Shown here: piece by piece, positions 1-5,264 of the stretch
How positions within the stretch are numbered: position 1 is the stretch's first letter
Layout: each line of letters begins with the position of its first letter
Source: an archaeon UBA168
Lineage (GTDB): Archaea > Thermoproteota > Thermoprotei_A > Marsarchaeales > UBA168
Assembly: GCA_002507085.1 (NCBI GenBank)
Contig: DAYW01000049.1
Location: 1 to 7,333, forward strand
Length of the DNA stretch: 7,333 bases
Direction of reading: 5' to 3'
The notes under the pieces: generated by a model
Databases searched by the model: none
Told to the model about the DNA's origin: nothing
Seen by the model: the letters and a program-made list of their open reading frames with translations, nothing else
Program-made: the position numbers and the translations under genes

Positions 1-273
1 CGACACGGTGAACTCCACGGGCTCATAATAGTAAATCTCGGCCGCGTTGGTAACGGCCACATTAACCGTGAAGCCCGTGGGCCGAACCGCCGTGCTTACG
101 TAGTTACCCACGGCGTGATTGGGCCCTAAAGAAAACGTAATCGGAGCGCTCACGATGTTCACGTTTACATAGCCCGTGTAAGTAAATATAACGTCGGCAA
201 GGGCAAGGCTAAAGCCTGCCACCAAAAGCGCCGTAGCTATCAACCCGTAAAGAGCTTTATTTTGGCTCCTCAT
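1..273 (-). CDS. Secreted surface protein, N-terminal fragment (hypothetical)
   Basis: This minus-strand reading frame starts with ATG at 273-271 and stays open for 91 codons to the window edge, so the C-terminus is missing. Residues 1-26 look like a classical signal peptide: a basic start (MRSQNK), a hydrophobic core at about residues 8-23 (LYGLIATALLVAGFSLA) and an A-L-A/D cleavage site after residue 26. The exported part begins DVIFTYTGYVNVN and is rich in Val, Thr, Tyr and Asn with alternating hydrophobic residues, which suggests beta structure. It was probably exported by Sec to the envelope or an extracellular filament. The start is supported by a TATA-like box about 25 bp upstream, consistent with a leaderless transcript. 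I do not recognise the family. A TasA/camelysin-like or archaeal pilus/thread subunit is possible, but only from the style of the N-terminus. The exported-protein call is firm; the function is open. Confidence 0.7.
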   Translation of the reverse strand, partial: MRSQNKALYGLIATALLVAGFSLALADVIFTYTGYVNVNIVSAPITFSLGPNHAVGNYVSTAVRPTGFTVNVAVTNAAEIYYYEPVEFTVS

Positions 274-295
274 ATCAAGGAAAACATTAAATACG

Positions 296-308
296 CTTTT
301 AAATTTTA
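296..308 (-). promoter_or_regulatory. TATA-box promoter of the secreted-protein gene
   Basis: Read on the minus strand, the sequence TAAAATTTAAAAG runs from 308 to 296. Its TTTAAAAG core ends 22 nt before the ATG at 273. That is the usual distance from an archaeal TATA box to a start site lying at or next to the start codon. No Shine-Dalgarno sequence lies between them, which fits leaderless translation. Confidence 0.5.
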
Positions 309-322
309 TGCTGAAATTGCAT

Positions 323-336
323 TGTTGCATAGTTCC
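323..336 (+). repeat. Left terminal inverted repeat of the IS
   Basis: TGTTGCATAGTTCC pairs with the right terminal repeat at 12 of 14 positions when that repeat is reverse complemented. It lies 51 bp upstream of the transposase start. A nearby half-copy (TTGCAT at 317-322) makes the exact outer boundary ambiguous. Confidence 0.65.
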
Positions 337-365
337 GATGAGCACTTTCAAGAGAGACAATAAGT

Positions 366-411
366 AGTGGTTAGAGCCACAAGGTTATGGCAGCCAGTAG
401 CTCTAACCACT
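366..411 (+). promoter_or_regulatory. Perfect 12-bp stem-loop enclosing the transposase start codon
   Basis: AGTGGTTAGAGC (366-377) and GCTCTAACCACT (400-411) are exact reverse complements separated by 22 nt. The transposase ATG (387-389) and the only purine-rich stretch before it (AAGG, 381-384) lie in the loop. In RNA this would form a strong hairpin that could limit ribosome access. Some bacterial insertion sequences use such structures to block translation from read-through transcripts. That role is inferred here; the inverted repeat itself is certain. Confidence 0.6.
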
Positions 412-1401
412 GGGATATAACTGGCAGTAAGGGAGATAAGCCTAGCCCTAAACGTGATTGGGTTTCCTACAACGAGGAGCTGGTAATCAGGGGAGAGTTC
501 CTCCTCGACATCAGGACCTTTAGGCGCTGGAAGAAGGAACTAAGAAAGGCCAACAAAAACAAGAGGGGAAGGCCCTACCTCTACCCGGAATCCTTCCTCA
601 AGTGGCAAGCGGTACGGCACCAGTGGGTGGATTACCGCTAGAGCGCATAGCGCGCGCCCTGAAGCTGTTACGTCTAATACCCAGGGCAGACGATTACATC
701 ACCGCCTGGAGAAGGGTATCCAAGATGATCCCAGAGGTTAGGCTGCCGAGCGCCAAGGAGATAGAGATGGCGGCAGACGGCACCGGGCTCAAGACTGGAA
801 GCGCTGGCGAGTACCGCTAGGTACGGCTAAGTGCCAAGGCAAAAAAAGCACGTGGTTTTGGTCATAACCGTCGATATCAGGCACAGGAAGCTTCTCGGCT
901 CAAGGGACAACATAGAGGGAAGAGGGCATTCAGAGGCAAAAACGGCCGTGAAGATGCTCGCCGAGGTCAGGAAGGAGGGGAAGACCGTCAAGAGGTTCTA
1001 CGGCGATGGCGCTTACGAGGCTAATCTCGTCTTCTCATCGCTCAAGGACGCGGAGAGCGCCGTGAAGATAAGGGAAAACGCCACCACTGATCGCTCCCGC
1101 GGCTCTAAGAGAGGGAGGGACAAGATCAGGAAGTACCATTCGCTGGGCTACAACAGCTGAAAAGCTGAGACGGGCTACGGGAAGAGGTGGGCCGTGGAAG
1201 GTTTCTTCTCGACTATGAAGAGAAAGTTCGCCGAGGACACTGACCGCTGAGAGGCCGCAAACGCTTGTGGCTGAGGCAGTTCAAAGGGCGTCGGCTTACG
1301 ACGAAATGGTTTGCTACGCGAGGGCGAGGATTCGAAGAGCAGGGAGGCAAGGTAAAGCAGGCGAAAAGCGTGGTCTAGGAATTATTCAACAGAGCATATA
1401 A
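387..1401 (+). pseudogene. Broken IS5-family DDE transposase
   Basis: Reassembled across frames, this is one transposase. The N-terminal part (387-638) has the family signature YNEELVIRGEFLLD followed by KRGRPYLYPESFLKW. The second part, read from about 638 to 817, holds the first catalytic Asp (776-778, in AADGTG). The third (819-1247) holds the second Asp (1005-1007, in YGDGAYE) and the catalytic Glu (1197-1199, in WAVEGFFSTMKRKF). The C-terminal part reads from about 1249-1252 (RPQTLVAEAVQRASAYDEM). The frame changes near 638-641, 818 and 1248. There are in-frame stops at 828-830 (TAA) and 1158-1160 (TGA, where the family has Trp). All three catalytic residues survive, so decay looks recent or the breaks are partly sequencing error. 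With five interruptions and no slippery run at the breaks, programmed frameshifting is unlikely. The family call is strong; the subgroup is not assigned. Confidence 0.85.
1378..1391 (-). repeat. Right terminal inverted repeat of the IS
   Basis: GGAATTATTCAACA reads TGTTGAATAATTCC on the minus strand, differing from the left repeat at two positions. The last transposase reading frame runs through it to a TAA at 1399-1401, just outside the element. Confidence 0.65.
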
Positions 1402-1418
1402 AGCCGAAGCCTTAAAAG
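1395..1418 (+). promoter_or_regulatory. TATA-like promoter elements upstream of the permease gene
   Basis: Two candidate boxes lie just outside the right end of the insertion sequence: CATATAAAG (1395-1403) and CTTAAAAG (1411-1418). The second would place a transcription start near 1440, shortly before a small ORF at 1447 and about 110 bp before the permease start. Both lie right of the terminal repeat, so the permease may have kept its own promoter after the insertion. Confidence 0.4.
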
Positions 1419-1446
1419 CGAAAATTGTGTTGAAAACGCACCTAAA

Positions 1447-1554
1447 ATGTATCAGATTCTCTATTCTCTGAATGTTGCCGAAAAACCTTCGCCATCTGGT
1501 CTTTCGCTTAGCCTCAAGGTGATGGGCAAGAAGGCAATGAGGAATAGGGGGTGA
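1447..1554 (+). CDS. Possible 35-aa leader or remnant ORF overlapping the permease start
   Basis: This ORF starts with ATG at 1447 and encodes 35 residues (MYQILYSLNVAEK... to ...MGKKAMRNRG). Its TGA stop (1552-1554) overlaps the permease GTG start in a GTGA tetranucleotide, an arrangement typical of translational coupling. The frame is open upstream to a TAA at 1399-1401, so it could equally be random sequence or the remnant of a gene damaged by the insertion. The region also contains a perfect 7-bp tandem duplication (ATTCTCT at 1456-1462 and 1463-1469). No family is recognisable and the product is basic at its C-terminus. Evidence for a real gene is only its position. Confidence 0.25.
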   Translation: MYQILYSLNVAEKPSPSGLSLSLKVMGKKAMRNRG

Positions 1555-3191
1555 TTAGGATAAGCGGAAAAGAGCCACATTTGAAAAGGGGAATCGGCAA
1601 GCTTTCTCTCATACCTCTCGGCATAGGAGGGTCCATAGCGGGAGCGATAATTTACGGGGCGCAAAAGGCCATAGCCACTGCAGGGCCAGCCGGTCTGCTG
1701 GCTTACGCCATAGCTCCATTCCTCTACATAACCATAGCCCTAACGTACATAGATATAGCCATGGACTTCCCGGAGGCTGGAGGTCCTTCAAGGTTCGCCA
1801 TATACAGCCACGGGCAGGCGACGAACCTCATCAACTCCATGTCCGACCTCATATGGTACCTCTTCATACCCCCTCTTGAAGTCTACGTGTTCGTGGGGCT
1901 CGTCCTCCACTACTTCATCCCGTCGGTTTTGACGCCGGCCGGAAACCTAAGCCTATTGGGCGGGGCAATAGCCGTCGCTGTGATTCTGCTCTTCGTCCCC
2001 ATAAACTACTTCGGCATAAGGGCTTTCACGGCGGTAGGCAACGTCGTTGGTTGGCTAAAGGTCGCGCTGTACGTCTTAATGGCCGCCTTCTTCATATGGA
2101 TAGGGCTAAGCGTCAACCCCGACTCCGTCAGGAACTTCACGGCCTACGGCGGCTTCATGCCCTATGGCCTCGCTGGGCTCTTTGCGGCAATGCCCATAGT
2201 TATGTTCTCCTTTGGAGGGGCCAGGTGGCTGGCCGACTTCGCCGAGGAACTAAAGGATAGAAGGTACATAATATACGGGATATTGATAACGGTGATTGGC
2301 GAGGGCGTGATTTACCTGACCTTCACTCTGGCCTTCCTCCTGAACGTGAACTGGAGCGCCTTGGGCGTAGCGCCAGGCCACTGGACGAGCCTTCTGAGCT
2401 TGCTTGAGCTTCCCTACTACGCCATGGCCAGCACTTACCACCTGCCTGCCATGGCATATCTGATCCTGATCTACCTAACGCTGGCCCCCATAATGGTGGG
2501 ATTTGTGTACATGGGAGGCGGGGCGAGGGTGATGTTGGCCATGGGCAGGTCAGGCTACCTGAACAAGAACGTCAAGGACATGCATCCAAAGTACGGAGTG
2601 CCCTACTGGTCTATAATAGTCTTCGGCCTCGTGGGCGCAGCCGTCTCATTCCTGTTTGCGCCTGTACCGGGCCTCTACGCGCTGATAAACGACACCGTTT
2701 CCGCGGGCTTCATAGGCTTTCTCGCTAACCCTGTGGCCATGATGGTGCTCAGAAAACAGGGCATGTCCAAGTACCAAGTACCCGCTGGCTGGTTCGTCTC
2801 AGCGGTGGCCTTTGCCATATCATCCCTGATCGTATTCTGGAGCGGTTGGCCAGCTGTTCCCTATTCCGTTTTGCTGATAGCAGTAGCCTCTTTGATATTC
2901 GGAATAATTTACAGGATACGCGAGGGGTGGCGGGAGGCGCTTTGGTACGTTGGCCTAATCGCTTTCTTAACCGCCATGACTTACCTGGGATCCGACGGAG
3001 CTCTCAACCTGATACCGTACATGTGGGCTACGCTGATAACCGTTGTCGTATCCGTTGCCCTGTTCTATCCGCTGGGGCTGATATCAGGACTCAAAGAAAA
3101 GAACTATAAGGCGCACTTAGGCGAGTCGGGAGCTCCATCTACTTTCGCCCAGAAGAAAAGCGACAAAGCGCGAAATCGCGAAATAACCTAA
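1551..3191 (+). CDS. APC-superfamily amino-acid permease
   Basis: This 546-aa integral membrane protein should import or exchange amino acids or amines, using an ion gradient or a counter-substrate. Residues 24-36 (GIGGSIAGAIIYG) are the glycine-rich unwound part of TM1 that binds the substrate backbone in this superfamily. Residues 219-235 (FSFGGARWLADFAEELK) match the conserved TM6 segment. The stretch ARVMLAMGRSGYLNK followed by HPKYGVPYWS is the typical conserved loop in the second half. About 12-13 hydrophobic segments are visible, followed by a charged cytoplasmic tail of about 35 residues. The start is GTG at 1551, because an in-frame TAG lies at 1545-1547; GAGG at 1539-1542 is a plausible ribosome binding site. 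Specificity cannot be read from sequence. The last codons contain a perfect 8-bp tandem duplication (CGCGAAAT at 3169-3176 and 3177-3184), so the extreme C-terminus may vary between strains. Confidence 0.9.
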   Translation: MIRISGKEPHLKRGIGKLSLIPLGIGGSIAGAIIYGAQKAIATAGPAGLLAYAIAPFLYITIALTYIDIAMDFPEAGGPSRFAIYSHGQATNLINSMSDLIWYLFIPPLEVYVFVGLVLHYFIPSVLTPAGNLSLLGGAIAVAVILLFVPINYFGIRAFTAVGNVVGWLKVALYVLMAAFFIWIGLSVNPDSVRNFTAYGGFMPYGLAGLFAAMPIVMFSFGGARWLADFAEELKDRRYIIYGILITVIGEGVIYLTFTLAFLLNVNWSALGVAPGHWTSLLSLLELPYYAMASTYHLPAMAYLILIYLTLAPIMVGFVYMGGGARVMLAMGRSGYLNKNVKDMHPKYGVPYWSIIVFGLVGAAVSFLFAPVPGLYALINDTVSAGFIGFLANPVAMMVLRKQGMSKYQVPAGWFVSAVAFAISSLIVFWSGWPAVPYSVLLIAVASLIFGIIYRIREGWREALWYVGLIAFLTAMTYLGSDGALNLIPYMWATLITVVVSVALFYPLGLISGLKEKNYKAHLGESGAPSTFAQKKSDKARNREIT

Positions 3192-3335
3192 GCGACCATA
3201 ACAAAAGCACCCACAAAAACTTAAATAAAAATCGCGCGATTACAAAAATTTTTCCGTTGTTTGGCAAAGGTTGCGCTGCGAGCGCCAGACACCTATGCCG
3301 GCACACCGATGGCGGGTTCCCGCAGAGCCTCCTGG
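3192..3335. other. Intergenic region between convergent permease and TRAM genes, rich in hairpins
   Basis: This stretch contains no convincing ORF. Its left half is AT-rich and holds a 12-bp palindrome. Its right half is GC-rich and has two short strong hairpins: GCGCT/AGCGC (3273-3277 and 3281-3285, loop GCG) and GCGG/CCGC (3312-3315 and 3320-3323, loop GTTC). GCCGGC at 3298-3303 is a further palindrome. Since the right half lies just downstream of the TRAM stop codon on the minus strand, it could be a structured 3' UTR or a small RNA. No tRNA arms or box C/D motifs were found. Confidence 0.45.
3221..3241 (-). terminator. Probable terminator of the TRAM gene, perhaps bidirectional
   Basis: AATCGCGCGATT (3230-3241) is a perfect 12-bp palindrome. 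Read on the minus strand, downstream of the TRAM gene, it runs directly into TTTATTTAAG and then another T-run, the T-rich context at which archaeal polymerases stop. On the plus strand it is followed by ACAAAAATTTTT, so it could also end transcription from the permease gene. The palindrome is certain; the function is inferred. Confidence 0.45.
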
Positions 3336-3569
3336 TCACTGCTCACCCTGCGGGTTAACCACGACGGCGGTAGCGTATCTAGGAGTGACTCTGGTTACCT
3401 TTATCTTGACCTTATCTCCCTGCTTCGTACCTGGGACGAAAACGATGAAGCGCTCTATCTTGGCAACTCCCTCGCCCCTCCTGCTAGTGTCGGTTATCTC
3501 TACGTCGTACTCTTTTCCCTCTTCTACGGGCTTCTCGAAAAAGCTTCCGCCGCTTCTCCTGTAAGACAT
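3336..3569 (-). CDS. Stand-alone TRAM-domain RNA-binding protein
   Basis: This 77-aa protein is almost entirely one TRAM domain, a small beta-barrel that binds RNA. Residues 14-71 carry the pattern PVEEGKEYDVEI, then SRRGEGVAKIERFIVFVPG (about 29-47), then GDKVKIKVTRV and a final YATAVVV strand. TRAM domains are usually fused to tRNA- or rRNA-modifying enzymes. In archaea, single-domain versions of about this size occur, and some act as RNA chaperones, for example in cold response. The start at 3569 is well supported: on the minus strand GGAGGTG (3583-3577) lies 6 nt before the ATG. A second ATG at 3573 is in another frame. The gene is divergent from the DUF59 gene and convergent with the permease gene. 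The short basic N-terminus (MSYRRSGG) may add RNA contacts. The family assignment is firm; the RNA target is unknown. Confidence 0.93.
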   Translation of the reverse strand: MSYRRSGGSFFEKPVEEGKEYDVEITDTSRRGEGVAKIERFIVFVPGTKQGDKVKIKVTRVTPRYATAVVVNPQGEQ

Positions 3570-3576
3570 TCATTTC

Positions 3577-3583
3577 ACCTCCA
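3577..3583 (-). promoter_or_regulatory. Strong Shine-Dalgarno site of the TRAM gene
   Basis: GGAGGTG on the minus strand lies 6 nt before the ATG at 3569. It is a near-perfect anti-16S match and decides between two closely spaced ATGs. It shows that this gene has a leader, unlike its TATA-proximal neighbours. No convincing TATA box was found upstream of it. Confidence 0.7.
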
Positions 3584-3623
3584 CATTTATTTTTTGCAAG
3601 GGACTGGTAGAAGCACACCCCAG

Positions 3624-3664
3624 TTAGCATGAGCTAATACCTGTCCGAATGCAGAGAAATTAGC
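3624..3664. promoter_or_regulatory. Three alternating TTAGC/GCTAA elements in the divergent intergenic region
   Basis: TTAGC (3624-3628), GCTAAT (3633-3638) and ATTAGC (3659-3664) form two mutually exclusive pairings. One is a tight 5-bp hairpin with an ATGA loop; the other is a 6-bp stem with a 20-nt loop. The elements lie between the divergent TRAM and DUF59 genes. They could be operator half-sites for a dimeric regulator or a switchable leader structure. The repeats are certain; the role is inferred. Confidence 0.4.
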
Positions 3665-3670
3665 CCCCAG

Positions 3671-3678
3671 CATATAAG
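3671..3678 (+). promoter_or_regulatory. TATA box upstream of the DUF59 gene
   Basis: CATATAAG resembles the archaeal TATA consensus and closely resembles the box at 1395-1403. It would start transcription near 3700 and leave a leader of about 60 nt containing a small hairpin. A second, weaker candidate, CCTTTTACAT (3733-3742), is about 20-25 nt from the ATG at 3760 and would give a leaderless message. Confidence 0.45.
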
Positions 3679-3759
3679 CCTGCGGGAAGCTCGCAGATCA
3701 CCGAAACAAGCGCGGAAGGTCACCGTCACTATCCTTTTACATGTAGAGTGGATATACTC

Positions 3760-4146
3760 ATGGTAACCGAGGAGGAGGTTTTGAAGAGCATTGAGGACGT
3801 CGTTGACCCAGAAACGCAGATAACCATATCAGAAATGCAGCTCGTTGACGAGGTAAAGGTGAGCGATGACGGAGCCGTTAAGGTAAAGATGCACATGACA
3901 ACCCCTCTTTGCCCCGCTCAGTACGCCTACAGCATAGCCCTGGACGTAAAGGATAGGGTATCCGCTCTCAAGGACGTGAAGAGGGTTACCGTGGTCATCA
4001 CGAACCACTACCTCTCGCCTGAGATAAACCAAGCGGTAAACGGCCCCGACTGGAAGCCGGAAAGCCCAGACGAGGCCGGGCCCGTACCTGGCGAGGAAGG
4101 AGATCAGGAAGGATCAGATCAGCAGCGAAAGCGCATCATCTTTTAA
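3760..4146 (+). CDS. MIP18/SufT-like DUF59 family protein
   Basis: This 128-aa protein has a DUF59 domain at residues 4-95. It begins EEVLKSIEDVVDPE, has MQLVDEVKV in place of the usual LGLV stretch, and contains TTPLCPAQYAYS with the conserved Cys at residue 51. It ends in a beta strand (VKRVTVVI). DUF59 proteins such as MIP18/CIA2 and SufT help deliver or mature iron-sulfur clusters, and others occur in phenylacetate oxidation (PaaD), so a cytoplasmic Fe-S maturation role is likely. Residues 98-128 form a Pro-, Glu- and Asp-rich tail ending QQRKRIIF, which compact family members lack. I chose ATG 3760 because GTG 3748 adds only four residues and a TTTTAC box lies about 20-25 nt upstream of the ATG. 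The next gene starts 19 nt after the stop codon, so co-transcription is likely. Confidence 0.85.
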   Translation: MVTEEEVLKSIEDVVDPETQITISEMQLVDEVKVSDDGAVKVKMHMTTPLCPAQYAYSIALDVKDRVSALKDVKRVTVVITNHYLSPEINQAVNGPDWKPESPDEAGPVPGEEGDQEGSDQQRKRIIF

Positions 4147-4165
4147 AGCGTTGCGCGGGGACCCT

Positions 4166-5182
4166 ATGGACGAGTGCTTGAGGCCTTCACCCCTTTTCAA
4201 GGGGCAGTTAAGCGACCTCTTTTACTGCTGGATCAGAAAAAAGACCAAGGAGGGCGAGGAATTCCTTCCAGCTGAGGCAGCTGATTTCTGGAAGTACGAT
4301 TTCTCTGAAGCCGAGTACACGGACTTCGTGAACTCGAACTACGTGAAGCCCAGGGGAGTGCTAACCACAAGCCTCAGGAGCAAGAAAGCCTTTGACTACG
4401 GGACTTTCGAGCTGAGGGCAAGGCTCCCCGAGGCAGAAAGAGGACCCATCCTCTGGTTTGGCTTCGAGCTGGATGACCTGTTCGCAGGAGGACTATCTCA
4501 CTTCGGGTACTGGACTCACGACGGTTCCCTTAGGGCTTTCTGCGGTGCGGCCTCAGCGCAGGCGGCGATAGACTTGACGCGCTTCCTTCCGTCGGATCAT
4601 CAGCAGATCAAGCATTGGTACAAGATAACCAGGGGGAGGGACTTCACACTTTGGTTCATAGACGGAAAGATAAGGGGAATGTGCGTGTCAGCCTCTGGAG
4701 CTCCCACGGGCATCGTTTACGAAGGGGCCGAATACTCTCTTGCCATAAGCGGCGACGTTCCCTCGAGAAGGTTGCCGGTGCTGCTTGACATAGATGGCGC
4801 GGACCAAGCCGATTACGTTTGGAAGGGATTGAACCCATGGGATCTCAGGGTAGCCGATGGCATAGGAGGCGCTCCGCTCCACTTGAAGCTTGAAGACGAG
4901 GGCGGTGTGCTGATGAATAGGAAGCTGAAGAAGGGGGCAAAGATCGCCACCGGTCCGTTTCCGGCCATCGGAAGCGTGCGCGTTCGCGCGACGACAAGCG
5001 GACAGGTGAAAATCACCCTCGAAGCATCGGATGATGGAAGGCATTGGTACCCGGCCGCCTTCGCGGAGGGGTCGATGCCCAGCGTTGAGGCAAGATCTCC
5101 CGGACTCGTAGGGCGGGCGGTAATCGAGACTCCAGAGGACGGGGCGTTAGCAGACGCCAGCGCAACGGTTTTCCCGGACTAG
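4166..5182 (+). CDS. Unrecognised cytoplasmic protein with concanavalin-like lectin/glucanase fold
   Basis: I do not recognise a named family for this 338-aa protein. Residues 60-235 read like a concanavalin A-like beta-sandwich. GVLTTSLRSKKAFDYGTFEL (64-83), RARLPEAE and PILWFGFE resemble the strands around the GH16/laminarinase fold, and HWYKITRGRDFTLWFIDGK (150-168) matches the strand pair ending in a DG turn seen in LamG-like domains. A complete GH16 catalytic motif (E-x-D-x-x-E) is absent; the nearest match, ELDDLF (101-106), lacks the last Glu. Residues 236-338 may form a second beta domain, with VRVRATTSGQVKITLEASDD and HWYPAAFA. No signal peptide or membrane segment is present, so it should act inside the cell. 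ATG 4166 is preferred over TTG 4151, which adds MRGDP. It lies 19 nt behind the DUF59 gene. Glycan binding is an inference. Confidence 0.65.
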   Translation: MDECLRPSPLFKGQLSDLFYCWIRKKTKEGEEFLPAEAADFWKYDFSEAEYTDFVNSNYVKPRGVLTTSLRSKKAFDYGTFELRARLPEAERGPILWFGFELDDLFAGGLSHFGYWTHDGSLRAFCGAASAQAAIDLTRFLPSDHQQIKHWYKITRGRDFTLWFIDGKIRGMCVSASGAPTGIVYEGAEYSLAISGDVPSRRLPVLLDIDGADQADYVWKGLNPWDLRVADGIGGAPLHLKLEDEGGVLMNRKLKKGAKIATGPFPAIGSVRVRATTSGQVKITLEASDDGRHWYPAAFAEGSMPSVEARSPGLVGRAVIETPEDGALADASATVFPD

Positions 5183-5264
5183 CTTGAGTTAGTTACTTAG
5201 CCCATGGCCAGCCGCGTTCAGATGAGATTTCAAGGCCACCAAGCGCAACAACGCGTAAAGGACC

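Larger units (their letters stand above)
323..1391 (+). mobile_element. IS5-family insertion sequence, degenerate, about 1.07 kb
   Basis: The element is bounded by imperfect terminal inverted repeats. The left end, TGTTGCATAGTTCC (323-336), matches the reverse complement of the right end, GGAATTATTCAACA (1378-1391), at 12 of 14 positions. Between them lies one disrupted DDE transposase gene reading rightward. About 1.07 kb is normal for IS5-family elements. The exact outer ends are uncertain by a few bases. GCAT occurs directly outside the left repeat (319-322) and just beyond the right one (1394-1397), and could be a target-site duplication, but the spacing is asymmetric. The element separates the secreted-protein gene from the APC permease gene, so it probably landed in their shared intergenic region. 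Because the transposase is broken, the copy should move only if a related intact transposase acts on it. Confidence 0.75.

Noticed and set aside
633..641. Programmed frameshift expression of the transposase
   Set aside because: No slippery homopolymer is present, the shifts go in different directions, and two further in-frame stops would still block synthesis.
602..820. Separate 72-aa gene starting with its own ATG inside the insertion sequence
   Set aside because: From residue LERIARALKLL onward it is the continuation of the transposase in a shifted frame. The residues before that are out-of-frame translation of the previous part.
3301..3330. tRNA T-arm (GGCGGGTTCCCGC)
   Set aside because: The loop is only four bases (or two) rather than seven, and no acceptor, D or anticodon arms can be built around it on either strand.
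3261..3632. Plus-strand ORFs of 123 and 97 aa opposite the TRAM gene
   Set aside because: They are antisense to a clear TRAM-domain gene with a strong ribosome binding site, and no motif is visible in them.
3600..3747. Box C/D guide RNA in the TRAM/DUF59 spacer
   Set aside because: Only partial matches to RUGAUGA and CUGA were seen, without proper spacing.
4463..4483. Active GH16 glucanase site in the ConA-like protein
   Set aside because: ELDDLF keeps only part of the E-x-D-x-x-E motif, and the spacing to the preceding strand is wrong for GH16, so an enzymatic call is not supported.
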